Source of the DNA: Rhodospirillaceae bacterium
Lineage (GTDB): Bacteria > Pseudomonadota > Alphaproteobacteria > Rhodospirillales > Rhodospirillaceae
Assembly: GCA_947476695.1 (NCBI GenBank)
Contig: CANJRD010000021.1
Span: forward strand, 1 to 60,886
Direction of reading: 5' to 3'
DNA length: 60,886 nt
The notes under the pieces were generated by a model. That model ran no database searches. It saw only the letters and a program-made list of their open reading frames with translations, and was not told the DNA's origin. Shown here piece by piece: positions 7,718 through 15,855 of this stretch. Every line of letters begins with the position of its first letter. Within the stretch, counting starts at the first letter, position 1. A program made the position numbers and the translations under genes.

Positions 7718-8734
7718 ATGAAAGCTTGGGTTCTCGGCGAGCCGGGTGGCATGGACAACCTGCAACTCGTGGAACGGCCGCGTCCGGAGCCGCGCCGGCA
7801 TGAAGTCGTGCTGCGCATGCGCGCCGCGTCGATCAATTATCGCGATATGGAAATCTGCCGTGGCAGCTTCGCGATGAAGTTCCCGCTGCCGATCATTCCG
7901 CTCTCCGATGGTGTGGGCGAAGTTGTCGCCGTGGGCGAGGACGTGCGCCGCGTGAAGGTGGGCGAGCGTGTCTGCACGGCCTATTGGGCGCGCTGGATCG
8001 CCGGCGGCATCCATATGGCGGAACTCGGCACACAGCGCGGCGGACCGATCGACTGCTCGGCGGCGGAATACATCCGCATCGATGAGTAAGCCTGCGTCCA
8101 CGTACCCGCGCATCTCACCGACCTTGAGGCGGCGACGCTGCCTTGCGCGGCGGTGACCGCCTATCACTCGCTGTTCACGGAAGGGCATCTCACGGCGGGC
8201 GACACCGTGCTGGTGCAGGGCACGGGCGGCGTGTCGATCTTCGGGCTGCAATTCGCCCATGCCGCCGGCGCGCGGGTGATCGTCACCTCATCCAGCGACG
8301 ACAAGCTGGCGAAAGCCAAGGCCCTGGGCGCGGCGGCCACCATCAACTATCGCGGCACGCCGGAATGGTCCGAGGCCGTGCAAGCTTTCACCAACGGGCG
8401 CGGCGTCGATCAGATCGTGGAGGTCGGCGGGCCGAGCACCTTCAATCAGTCGCTGAAGTCGATCCGGCGCGGCGGCTGGATCCATATCGTCGGTTATCTC
8501 GGCGGCAACGACGGCAGCGTGAACCCGCTCGATATCTTCCGCCGCGCCGCCAAGGTGCGCGGCAGCTCCGTCGGCAGCCGGGAATCGTTCGAGGCCATGA
8601 TGCGCGCAATGGAGGCCAGCAAGATCAAGCCGGTCGTCGACAAGGTCTTTGACTGGACCGACTTGAAAGCCGCATTCGCCTACCTGCAAAGCGGCGCGCA
8701 CTTCGGTAAGATCGCACTCAAGATCGCGGACTAG
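7718..8734 (+). pseudogene. Zinc-type NAD(P)-dependent alcohol dehydrogenase, interrupted by an in-frame ochre stop
   Basis: The frame from ATG 7718 to the stop at 8734 would encode 338 residues of the medium-chain dehydrogenase/quinone reductase family. The GroES-like half has Ala-Ala-Ser-Ile-Asn-Tyr-Arg-Asp and Pro-Leu-Ser-Asp-Gly-Val-Gly-Glu-Val. The Rossmann half has Gly-Thr-Gly-Gly-Val-Ser-Ile-Phe-Gly-Leu-Gln-Phe. A TAA at 8087-8089 splits them at a position where relatives read through into Val-Pro-Ala-His-Leu-Thr-Asp. The frame continues unbroken afterwards, so a single change (for example CAA to TAA) explains it. ATG 7709 is an alternative start. It may be inactive, or the stop may be a sequence error. 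Confidence 0.8.
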
Positions 8735-8749
8735 GTGGAGACGGCGACG

Positions 8750-10129
8750 ATGAACAAGCTTGGGCGATACCTCGCGGCGGGCGGGCTGGCGTTGCTGGCG
8801 GGCTTGGCGCCGGCGCGCGCGCAACAGCCGCCGCTGGTGATCGGCGGCACCATCGTCGGGGCCGACAACAAGGTCATCCCCAAAGGCTGGATCGTGCTGG
8901 AGAACGGCAAGATCAAGTCGATCGGCGACAAGAAGCCGACCATCAAAGACGCGCGCGTGATCGAGACGGACGACATCGTTTTCCCCGGGTTCGTCGATCT
9001 GCACAATCATCCGTTCTATGCGGTCTTCCCGCGCTGGAAGGCGCCGAAGGTTTTCGCCAATCGCTATGAATGGCGCGGCGATCCGGCCTATCTGACCGCG
9101 ATCCAAAATCCGGAAGGCAAACTGGTCACAAGCCAGTTCTGCAACATCGTCGCCTATGTCGAGCTGAAGGCGCTGATCGGCGGCACGACGTCGATCCTCG
9201 GCGTGTTCCATCCCGCCGATACGCCCAACATCGAGCCCTGCATCGGCGGGCTCGCGCGCAATCTCGATTGGTCGTCGGGCTTCCACGGACCCTTGGGTCA
9301 GGAGCGCATCGGCAACGTGCTGGGCGTGCGCCCGGGCGATCTGCGCCTGTCGGAGGAGGCGATTGCCCAGTTCAAGCAGGGCAAGCTCGATCTGATCGCC
9401 GTGCATCTCGCCGAAGGTCAGCGCAACGATCCGGAGTCCCAGCGCGAGTTCGCGCGGCTGCAGGACCTCGAGATGCTGGGCTCCAAGACCGCGATCATTC
9501 ACGGCGTCGCGCTGGGGGAGACCGAGTTCAAGAAGATGAAGGAGGTCGGTGCGTCACTCATCTGGTCGCCGCGCTCGAACTTCGAGCTGTACGGCGAAAC
9601 CGCCGACGTGCCGACGGCGCTGCGGCAGAAGGTGACTGTGGCGCTCGCGCCGGATTGGTCGCCGACCGGCAGCACCAACATGCTGGCCGAACTCGGCTAC
9701 GCCTGGCAGGTCAGCCAGCGCGATTTCGGCGGTCGGCCGAACGCGCAACAGCTGTTCGAGATGGCCACCATCATCCCGGCGCGAATCGCCAAGCTCGACA
9801 AGAAGATTGGCAGCCTCGCGCCGGATCGCGCGGCCGACCTGTTCCTGCTGCATCCCAGCAAGCCCGGGCGGACGGTCTACGAAAGCCTGGCCAATGCCGC
9901 GCCGACGGATGTGACGCTGACGGTCGTCGGCGGCTTGCCGATCTATGGCACGCAGGAACATCTGGCCGCGCTCGGTCAGAAAGACAGCGGTCCGGCCGAT
10001 GTTTGCGGCCAGACGCGGGCGGTCGGGCGCGATGCGTTTCCGGATTTGCTGGCGCCCATCGTGACGCGCCTGTCCGACGCGCTCGCGCAGGAGAACATCA
10101 AACTCGCGCCGCTGGCGGAGTGCCCCTAA
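8750..10129 (+). CDS. Exported amidohydrolase family protein
   Basis: A 459-residue metal-dependent hydrolase with an N-terminal signal peptide (about residues 1-24, ending Ala-Pro-Ala-Arg-Ala), so it probably acts in the periplasm. Amidohydrolase motifs appear in order: Phe-Pro-Gly-Phe-Val-Asp-Leu-His-Asn-His (metal-binding His pair), Val-His-Leu-Ala-Glu-Gly, Ile-Ile-His-Gly and Ala-Pro-Asp-Trp-Ser-Pro (catalytic Asp). The substrate is unknown; the family includes imidazolonepropionase- and chlorohydrolase-like members. It starts 16 bases after the interrupted dehydrogenase and is probably co-transcribed with it. I preferred ATG 8750 to GTG 8735 because it sits directly before the signal peptide. 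Confidence 0.8.
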   Translation: MNKLGRYLAAGGLALLAGLAPARAQQPPLVIGGTIVGADNKVIPKGWIVLENGKIKSIGDKKPTIKDARVIETDDIVFPGFVDLHNHPFYAVFPRWKAPKVFANRYEWRGDPAYLTAIQNPEGKLVTSQFCNIVAYVELKALIGGTTSILGVFHPADTPNIEPCIGGLARNLDWSSGFHGPLGQERIGNVLGVRPGDLRLSEEAIAQFKQGKLDLIAVHLAEGQRNDPESQREFARLQDLEMLGSKTAIIHGVALGETEFKKMKEVGASLIWSPRSNFELYGETADVPTALRQKVTVALAPDWSPTGSTNMLAELGYAWQVSQRDFGGRPNAQQLFEMATIIPARIAKLDKKIGSLAPDRAADLFLLHPSKPGRTVYESLANAAPTDVTLTVVGGLPIYGTQEHLAALGQKDSGPADVCGQTRAVGRDAFPDLLAPIVTRLSDALAQENIKLAPLAECP

Positions 10130-10248
10130 CGCGCCGCGCGACGGCGTCCGCGCGCAACGCCGATCAGGCCGATCAACAGCACGGCGAGCGACGCCAGGTA
10201 CGTCAACGTCACGCTGCCGCCGGGGGCAAGGCCGGCAAGGTTGAACAA
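10126..10248 (-). other. Possible 40-residue membrane tail-like reading frame
   Basis: In the 251-base gap before the VOC gene, the minus strand encodes Gly-Ser-Val-Thr-Leu-Thr-Tyr, a hydrophobic stretch of about 16 residues, and then Arg-Gly-Arg-Arg-Arg. This is the layout of a C-terminal sorting tail. Only a TTG start (10248) without a good ribosome site is available, so it may be a gene remnant or chance. Confidence 0.2.
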
Positions 10249-10380
10249 CGTGTGGCCCTGACGTGAATCCGGGGCAAAGACGCCGCAGGCGCGCGGTGCG
10301 ATTATTTTTGAACCCGTCTGTCGGGAACCGGTCCGCGCCAACGTCCTTTGGACGTGCCACAGCCTAGAAGGAGTTTTCGC

Positions 10381-10866
10381 ATGGCCCAGATCGCCAAGAT
10401 CGTTCCGCATCTTTGGTATGTCGACAATGCCGAGGAAGCCGCGCGCTTTTACGCAGGCATCTTCCCGGATTCGCGCGTGGATGCCGTCACAGCGATCCCG
10501 ACCGAGACGCCCAGCGGCCCGGCGGAATCGGTGAAGGTGGTGGAGTTCACGCTGGCCGGCCAGTCGTTCATGGCGATAGGCGCCGGGCCGCTCGATCCCT
10601 TCAATCACGCGATCTCGTTCATGGTCATGTGCGATGACCAGACGGAGATCGATCGCACCTGGGATGCGCTGGTCACCGGCGGCCAGGCCGAGCAATGCGG
10701 CTGGCTGAAGGACCGCTATGGCGTCTGCTGGCAGATTGTCACGCCGAAGATCGGCGACATGATGCGCGATCCGAATCGCAAGAAAGCGGCGGCGGCGATG
10801 ACCGCGCTGATGGGGATGGTGAAGATCGACATCGCCGCGTTGGAGAAAGCCTACAACGCGGCGTAG
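10381..10866 (+). CDS. VOC family protein (PhnB-like)
   Basis: A 161-residue vicinal-oxygen-chelate protein of the PhnB / '3-demethylubiquinone methyltransferase' annotation type. It begins Lys-Ile-Val-Pro-His-Leu-Trp-Tyr-Val-Asp-Asn-Ala-Glu-Glu-Ala-Ala-Arg-Phe-Tyr. It continues with Asn-His-Ala-Ile-Ser-Phe-Met and a Gly-Trp-Leu-Lys-Asp-Arg-Tyr-Gly-Val-Cys-Trp-Gln core. The name suggests methyl transfer, but such proteins are usually uncharacterised metal-binding dimers. ATG 10381 follows an AAGGAG site at 10369-10374. It converges with the SRPBCC gene, and such genes often accompany ArsR/SRPBCC pairs. Confidence 0.85.
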   Translation: MAQIAKIVPHLWYVDNAEEAARFYAGIFPDSRVDAVTAIPTETPSGPAESVKVVEFTLAGQSFMAIGAGPLDPFNHAISFMVMCDDQTEIDRTWDALVTGGQAEQCGWLKDRYGVCWQIVTPKIGDMMRDPNRKKAAAAMTALMGMVKIDIAALEKAYNAA

Positions 10867-10876
10867 TCGCGAAGCG

Positions 10877-11323
10877 TCAGGCGGCGGGCTTGAGGATGAT
10901 CGCGCCGCTTTCCAGCAGCGACTTGAGGTTCGACAGGATTTTCGGCCAGCCGCCGGAGACAGCCTCGATGTACTTTGCGTTCTCGCGCGGATGGGTGTGG
11001 GTGATGGTGAGTTTCACCACATCAGCCATCTGCTCGAGTTCGTAAACGCAGCGTGCGGGTCCTTCCGCCGTGTATTCCGGCTTGAACTGATTGTGCCACT
11101 CGATCACTGCACGCTTGTTGGGCTCGATCTCCAGGATCGTGCCGGTGTCGGCGATGCGGCCGTCGGACATGGTCAGCGTCCAGCGCGATCCCACCTTCCA
11201 ATCGGACTCCTGACGGCAGCCGAACCAATAATCCATCGGGGCCTTGGTGTCGGTGAGGGCGTCCCACAAACGCTGCGGGGTCGTGCGGATGAAAGTCACA
11301 TAGACGAATTGGCTGCCGGCCAT
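10877..11323 (-). CDS. SRPBCC family protein (AHSA1-like)
   Basis: A 148-residue START-like/AHSA1 domain protein. It has the Ile-Arg-Thr-Thr-Pro-Gln-Arg-Leu-Trp-Asp-Ala-Leu-Thr-Asp opening, a Tyr-Trp-Phe-Gly motif, a central Asp-Thr-Gly-Thr-Ile-Leu-Glu segment and the C-terminal Gly-Gly-Trp-Pro-Lys-Ile-Leu-Ser-Asn-Leu-Lys helix. These form a hydrophobic ligand cavity of unknown ligand. It follows the ArsR-type regulator by 4 bases; this regulator plus SRPBCC pairing is very common and indicates one operon under the regulator's control. Confidence 0.88.
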   Translation of the reverse strand: MAGSQFVYVTFIRTTPQRLWDALTDTKAPMDYWFGCRQESDWKVGSRWTLTMSDGRIADTGTILEIEPNKRAVIEWHNQFKPEYTAEGPARCVYELEQMADVVKLTITHTHPRENAKYIEAVSGGWPKILSNLKSLLESGAIILKPAA

Positions 11324-11327
11324 GATG

Positions 11328-11669
11328 TCAGTCCTTCTTCTTTTTGCGGGAGGGGGGCGTCGTCTCGAGGTGTTCCTTGAGTGCGGATAGCGCTGTGAGC
11401 CGCTGTTGCTCGAACTTGGCGATCCAGCGTTCGGCGATGGCGTTGATCGGCACCGGGTTGATGAAGTGCAGCTTCTCGCGGCCCTCTTTGCGCGACGACA
11501 CCAGGTTCGCCGCTTCCAGGATCGTCAGATGCTTGGTCACCGCTTGGCGCGTCATGTCCAACCCATCGCAGAGGTCGCTCAACGTCTGTCCGTTCTGACG
11601 ATGCAGCCGGTCGAGCAGCAGCCGACGGCTGGCGTCGGCAAGGGCACGAAAAACAGCGTCATCGTTCAT
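11328..11669 (-). CDS. ArsR-type winged-helix transcriptional regulator
   Basis: A 113-residue DNA-binding protein. The opening Val-Phe-Arg-Ala-Leu-Ala-Asp-Ala-Ser-Arg-Arg-Leu-Leu-Leu-Asp-Arg-Leu is typical of ArsR repressors. A recognition helix follows (Met-Thr-Arg-Gln-Ala-Val-Thr-Lys-His-Leu), then a wing (Gly-Arg-Glu-Lys-Leu-His). No Cys metal site is visible, so it is probably not a metal sensor. The C-terminus is a Lys-rich tail. A palindrome 13 bases upstream of the start is the likely autoregulatory operator. Confidence 0.88.
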   Translation of the reverse strand: MNDDAVFRALADASRRLLLDRLHRQNGQTLSDLCDGLDMTRQAVTKHLTILEAANLVSSRKEGREKLHFINPVPINAIAERWIAKFEQQRLTALSALKEHLETTPPSRKKKKD

Positions 11670-11681
11670 GCGGTCTAATAT

Positions 11682-11697
11682 GCAACCAAATGGTTGC
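11682..11697. promoter_or_regulatory. Inverted repeat, probable ArsR-family operator
   Basis: The sequence gcaacc-aaat-ggttgc has perfect 6-bp arms and lies 12 bases upstream of the regulator ATG. CAACCA..TGGTTG palindromes are common in front of ArsR/SRPBCC pairs, so repression of the pair by its own regulator is the likely role. Confidence 0.65.
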
Positions 11698-11762
11698 CTG
11701 TCAAGCGGCGCCGATTTAGCGAAGGATTTCGGGGGGTTTTGGTGATGGAGCGGGGCGGACTC

Positions 11763-12500
11763 TTAGTCCGCCATGACGAATCCGGCGGAGGGGCTCAAGG
11801 CCTGACCGGTCATCGCGCTGGCGGCGGGCGACAGCAAATAGGCGATGGTGGCCGCAATCTCGGCGGGCGCGGCGAGACGGCGCAGCGGCGTGTGCTCGAT
11901 CATGTTCTCGAACAGGCCGGGCACGAACTCGGCGCTTTTCTCGGTCATGGGTGTGCGGACCAGGCCGGGTGTGACCGCGTTCACGCGCACGCCGGAGGGG
12001 CCGAGTTCAGCGGCCAGAGATTTCGTCAGCGCCAGAAGCGCGCCTTTGGCGGCGGCGTAGTGCGGCATGCCGACGTGGCCGATGCGAGCGTAGCTGGACG
12101 ACACCAGTACGATCGCCGCGCCGGATTCGAATGTCTTGAGCAAGGATTGGATCAGGAAGAAGTGCCCGCGCACATGGATGTCCATCATGGCGTCAAAGTC
12201 GGCCTCATCGACCTCGGCGAATGGCTTGCCCCGGCCGGAAATGCCGGCGCAACAGACCACCGCATCCACCGCCACATGACGCGTGGCGATGTCCGCCATG
12301 GTTTGACGGACGACGGCGACGTCTTCGATGTCCAGCGACACACCCTCGGCCTGGCCGGGGAAACCCGCGGCGGCCTCTTCCGCGCCGGCGCGGTCGATGA
12401 GCACGAGGTAATAGCCTTCTTGCGCGAGCATGTCGGCGGTGGCGCGCCCGATCCCGGACGCACCGCCGGTGATGATCGCAAGTCGTCTGTCAGCCGGCAC
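11763..12500 (-). CDS. Short-chain dehydrogenase/reductase
   Basis: A 245-residue classical SDR with Ile-Ile-Thr-Gly-Gly-Ala-Ser-Gly-Ile-Gly (NAD(P) binding), Val-Val-Cys-Cys-Ala-Gly-Ile, the catalytic Ser (Val-Ser-Ser-Ser-Tyr), Tyr-Ala-Ala-Ala-Lys (Tyr and Lys pair) and Pro-Gly-Leu-Val-Arg-Thr-Pro-Met. The substrate is unknown. The start chosen is GTG 12500, which overlaps the last 11 bases of the upstream sensor kinase. The longer in-frame start at 12596 adds a non-SDR sequence that only mirrors the kinase gene. The overlap implies translational coupling to the kinase. Confidence 0.85.
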   Translation of the reverse strand: MPADRRLAIITGGASGIGRATADMLAQEGYYLVLIDRAGAEEAAAGFPGQAEGVSLDIEDVAVVRQTMADIATRHVAVDAVVCCAGISGRGKPFAEVDEADFDAMMDIHVRGHFFLIQSLLKTFESGAAIVLVSSSYARIGHVGMPHYAAAKGALLALTKSLAAELGPSGVRVNAVTPGLVRTPMTEKSAEFVPGLFENMIEHTPLRRLAAPAEIAATIAYLLSPAASAMTGQALSPSAGFVMAD

Positions 12501-14283
12501 GGGCGGGCTCCAAGGTTTCGGCCGGGGCAACCGGCAGGGTGAAGCGGAAGATCGTACCGCCGCCAGGATTGGGGGCGACATCGATATTGCCGCCATGGGA
12601 TTCGATGATGGTACGCGAGATCGAGAGACCGATGCCCATGCCGGTCGATTTCGACGTGGCGAAGGGTTCGAACAGGCGCGTCGCCATCTCGGGCGAAATG
12701 CCCGTGCCGCGGTCGGCGACCTCCACCCGCACCATATCGTTCTGTGCGGGCCGGGTCGTGACGCGCAAGGCGCGCTCCGTGGTTTGCATGGCTTCGATCG
12801 CGTTCCGGATCAGATTCAGCAGGACCTGCTGGATCTGTATCTTGTCCACCAGCACTCTGTCGACGGCCGGATCGAACTCCATCGCCAGTTGAACGGTGCG
12901 GTCCTTGACCGCGAGGAATGCCAGACCCACAGACTCCTCGACCATCTGGCGCAAGGTGACGATCTGGCGCTCGGTCTGGCCGCGCGAGATGAACTCGCGC
13001 AAACGCTGGATCACGCTGCCGGCAAGTAAAACTTGATCGGCTGCCTTGCCGATGATGTCACGCACGGGCTTCGTCGCGTCGTCGTCCAGCCGATCCAAAC
13101 TACGCCGCGCGGCATTGATGTAGTTGGACACCGCTGCCAACGGCTGATTCAGCTCGTGCGCCAATGCGCCGGCCATTTCGCCCATGGTGCTCAGGCGCGA
13201 CACGCGGAACAGCTCGCCCTGAATATCGTGGACCTTGCGCTCGCGGTCGTGCCGCTCCGTCAGGTCGCGGACAAAGCCGACGAATTCGCGGCGCCCCGCC
13301 AGGTTGATCTGCCCGACGGAAAGTTCCATGGGGAAGGTCGTGCCGTCCTTGCGGGCGCCGGTCATCATCCGCCCCGTTCCGATGCTATCCGGCGCGTTGC
13401 TGGTGATATAGCGCGTCAGCGATGAACCGTCCTCGTCGTCAGAAGGCGCCGGCACCAAGATGCTCACATTCTGACCGATGACCTCGCTTTGCGCATATTT
13501 GAACAGACGCTCTGCCGCCGCGCTGAATGACCCGATCCGCCCGTTCTCGTCGATCGTGACCATCGCGTCCGGGACGGTCGCGAGGATGGCGGTGAGATGC
13601 GCTTGCCGTTCCTTCAAACCGCTCTCGCTCGCGGCGAGGGCGTCATTGGCGGATTGCAGTGCGGCAAGCGATCGCTGGCGTGCCGAAAGGGTCGCGCCGA
13701 TGCCGGCGCTGATCACCCCGAGAACGCCCATGCAGGCCGTCAGGATCGCCACCTGAAGCGTGCTGCGGTTCACCCGCGTCTGCCGCTCGGCCAGCAAAAG
13801 CAATTCGAGTTCGCGCATATCGTCGAACTTTTCCTCCACGCGTTGCGTCAGTTGGCGTGTCCGCGCCACGCTGAGCCGCTCAAGCGCCAGGGCGAGGGAT
13901 GGCGGTCCCAGCGCAACCGAGTCATCGAACTCTGCGATGCGGGCCATGATGTCCGGGCGCAGGGCCTTCAGCCGTTCCGCCTGTTCAGGATTGTCGATGA
14001 CGAGGCGTTCCATGCGTTCGACGAGGCGCAGCGCGTTGTCGCGCGCCTGTTTGTAGCCATCGAGATAGCTTTGATCGCCGGTCAGGAGATAACCGCGCTC
14101 GTTGGACTCAGCGGAGAGCATCGCCCGGCTGCTGCCGTTCAGCGTGCGAATGACGGTATTGGTGTGCTCCACCCAGGTGAAATTCTCGCGCAGGCGCGCC
14201 AGGGTGTAGGTGAGGGCGAGCGCCGAAAGGACGATCAGGGCGATCGTGATGACGATCAGGCCGCGGTGTTCTTGAAGCTTCAT
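12490..14283 (-). CDS. CHASE3-PAS sensor histidine kinase (FixL-like)
   Basis: A 597-residue membrane kinase. Transmembrane segment 1 is at about 8-29, a CHASE3-like periplasmic helical domain (Ser-Asn-Glu-Arg-Gly-Tyr-Leu-Leu-Thr-Gly) at 35-170, segment 2 at about 174-198, and a PAS domain at 228-345. The HisKA H-box has the phospho-acceptor His376 (Leu-Ala-His-Glu-Leu-Asn-Gln-Pro-Leu). An HATPase domain follows, with the N box Asn-Leu-Ile-Arg-Asn-Ala-Ile-Glu-Ala and Gly-Met-Gly-Ile-Gly-Leu. The PAS-kinase half resembles FixL, but I cannot identify the haem His with certainty. No response regulator is adjacent. ATG 14283 was chosen because the preceding residues are not kinase-like. Confidence 0.88.
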   Translation of the reverse strand: MKLQEHRGLIVITIALIVLSALALTYTLARLRENFTWVEHTNTVIRTLNGSSRAMLSAESNERGYLLTGDQSYLDGYKQARDNALRLVERMERLVIDNPEQAERLKALRPDIMARIAEFDDSVALGPPSLALALERLSVARTRQLTQRVEEKFDDMRELELLLLAERQTRVNRSTLQVAILTACMGVLGVISAGIGATLSARQRSLAALQSANDALAASESGLKERQAHLTAILATVPDAMVTIDENGRIGSFSAAAERLFKYAQSEVIGQNVSILVPAPSDDEDGSSLTRYITSNAPDSIGTGRMMTGARKDGTTFPMELSVGQINLAGRREFVGFVRDLTERHDRERKVHDIQGELFRVSRLSTMGEMAGALAHELNQPLAAVSNYINAARRSLDRLDDDATKPVRDIIGKAADQVLLAGSVIQRLREFISRGQTERQIVTLRQMVEESVGLAFLAVKDRTVQLAMEFDPAVDRVLVDKIQIQQVLLNLIRNAIEAMQTTERALRVTTRPAQNDMVRVEVADRGTGISPEMATRLFEPFATSKSTGMGIGLSISRTIIESHGGNIDVAPNPGGGTIFRFTLPVAPAETLEPARAG

Positions 14284-14430
14284 GTTTGATCCGCTCCCCG
14301 CCGGCGGTGAGGCATCATGCCGCGAGGACACGCGAGAAATCCAGGGCAACGCCTAGAATTCGCTCGGATGCGGCAGCCTACAAATTGGATCGTAGACCGC
14401 CGCGCCCCTCCGGGAATGAGGTCTTGATGT

Positions 14431-14449
14431 CTGACCGCCGGGCGGTCAG
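14431..14449. terminator. Possible terminator hairpin
   Basis: ctgaccgcc and ggcggtcag form a 9-bp palindrome with one central base. It lies 37 bases past the stop of the minus-strand oxygenase-like gene and upstream of the kinase. It lacks a T run. Confidence 0.35.
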
Positions 14450-14485
14450 CTGAAACCGGGCCACCGGCAACGCGGTCAATCGTCC

Positions 14486-15265
14486 TTATGCGAACAACAC
14501 CAGCGCATCGTCCCTCTGGCGGCCGACGAAGGAGCCGATCTGCAAGCGGCCGCGCGCGTCTCCACCACCGCCGGGCGAGACTTCGTGCTGATTGCGGCTG
14601 TTGAAGATCACGACATCGCCGGCGACGGCGCAGTAATCGAACGTCTCGGCGCCCGCGACGTCCTCGCGCGGCAGGCCATAACTTTTGGGCGGGGTGTCGT
14701 CGCGCATCGCCGGGGTCCAAGGGCTGTGGTGAACGGTTGTGACGCCGCCGGTGGCGGGCGCTTCCACGAACAGGTTCCACGCCAGCTGGCTGGTGATATC
14801 GGCGACCGCGTAACCCGGCATGTTGAACGGCGCATAGTCCGCATGCAGATCGATGCCGCCGGTGGCGAAGCGGATGATGCCCGCGAAATAGGGGCCGTAT
14901 TCATCCTGGGCCAGGCCGATGGGCGCCGGCCACACGCCTTGCAACGTGTCGATGAAGCGCGTCATGGGGTCGAAGGATCGCGCGAACACCGCGCGCTGGT
15001 CGGCAAAGGCTTTCGGCACGGCGGCAAAATAATCGCGCTTGTCCTTGCCCCAGCGAAATTCGTATTGCGCCATGCCGATGTAGCCGATCTCGCGGTCGAC
15101 GCCGTAGCTGCGGATGTTGCCGCCGCGCATGGCTGCGGCGAAGGACGCGCATTCGTCCGCGGTAGCGAAGTCGCGGATGCGGATCGCCGGAATCTCGTTT
15201 TCGAGCAACGCGCGTAACGCGTCGCGCGAAAGCGGGTGCTCGCGTTTGTCGCGCCAGGTGGCCAC
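14486..15265 (-). CDS. Probable 2-oxoglutarate/Fe(II) oxygenase-like protein
   Basis: A 259-residue soluble protein. The likely iron-binding facial triad is His and Asp in Gly-Ile-Asp-Leu-His-Ala-Asp-Tyr-Ala (residues about 150-158) and His in Asn-Gln-His-Glu-Val-Ser-Pro-Gly-Gly (near 230), followed by Arg in Gly-Arg-Leu-Gln-Ile as the candidate co-substrate anchor. This arrangement fits the double-stranded beta-helix oxygenases, with unknown substrate. GTG 15265 is one base after the stop of the upstream cupin gene, so the two are translationally linked. An upstream in-frame ATG at 15355 would intrude into the cupin gene. Confidence 0.65.
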   Translation of the reverse strand: MATWRDKREHPLSRDALRALLENEIPAIRIRDFATADECASFAAAMRGGNIRSYGVDREIGYIGMAQYEFRWGKDKRDYFAAVPKAFADQRAVFARSFDPMTRFIDTLQGVWPAPIGLAQDEYGPYFAGIIRFATGGIDLHADYAPFNMPGYAVADITSQLAWNLFVEAPATGGVTTVHHSPWTPAMRDDTPPKSYGLPREDVAGAETFDYCAVAGDVVIFNSRNQHEVSPGGGGDARGRLQIGSFVGRQRDDALVLFA

Positions 15266-15266
15266 G

Positions 15267-15650
15267 TCAGTCGCTTTTCCAGGTCTTGCAGGGCGGCGAC
15301 TTGATCTCGATCTGATAGCAATCCTCCAGCGCCTCGCTGAAGTGATCCACGCCACGGGGGTGCCGCCAGGACGTGCCCGGCCCGGCGATGAATTCCTCGC
15401 CGCCGATGATCAGACGCATTTTGCCGGTGATCAGATAGCCGCAGGATTCGTGATCGTCGTGGCGGTGCAGCGGATCGACCGCGCCCTTCTTGCGGAAGAC
15501 TTCCAGCACCAGGATGTCCTCGCCGACCTGCATGACCTTCACGCTGACGCCGGTCATGCCCGGCCCGCCCTCGACCGACGCCAGGTTCTCGGTCGCGGTC
15601 TGTGTCGACGTGTTGAAGTAGCTGGCAAGCGGCGGAATGATGCGTCCCAA
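15267..15650 (-). CDS. Cupin domain protein
   Basis: A small single-domain cupin of about 127 residues. Motif 1 is Asp-Pro-Leu-His-Arg-His-Asp-Asp-His-Glu-Ser-Cys-Gly-Tyr-Leu-Ile-Thr-Gly (His-x-His with a later Glu). Motif 2 is Gly-Pro-Gly-Thr-Ser-Trp-Arg-His-Pro-Arg-Gly-Val-Asp-His. Metal binding is expected. The start is uncertain: TTG 15650 has a GGGAG site upstream, and ATG 15716 is an alternative 22 codons earlier. It is the first gene of a pair with the oxygenase-like protein, suggesting a shared catabolic or modifying role. Confidence 0.75.
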   Translation of the reverse strand: MGRIIPPLASYFNTSTQTATENLASVEGGPGMTGVSVKVMQVGEDILVLEVFRKKGAVDPLHRHDDHESCGYLITGKMRLIIGGEEFIAGPGTSWRHPRGVDHFSEALEDCYQIEIKSPPCKTWKSD

Positions 15651-15855
15651 AACCGATACTCCCGGAGATTGTCGTTCCCTCGGGTGTAGTCCGATCCGCG
15701 CGGTGGGTGCAAACATCAACTGTCCGCTGGAACGCACTTTGAGGCGCGCGGCCGATTCCCGGTTGTGGCAAGGTGCAGCCCCCAGCGATAATGGCGCGGG
15801 GGGAGGCCGGGTCCTGTAAGGGCCCGGAGGCCGCGAACGGGGGAATTCTTCGCGT

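Noticed and set aside
12490-14283. Calling the sensor kinase FixL and looking for FixJ nearby
   Set aside because: The PAS and kinase halves resemble FixL, but the haem-binding His could not be placed and no FixJ-type regulator is adjacent; the only lone receiver in the window is coupled to kaiB 36 kb away.
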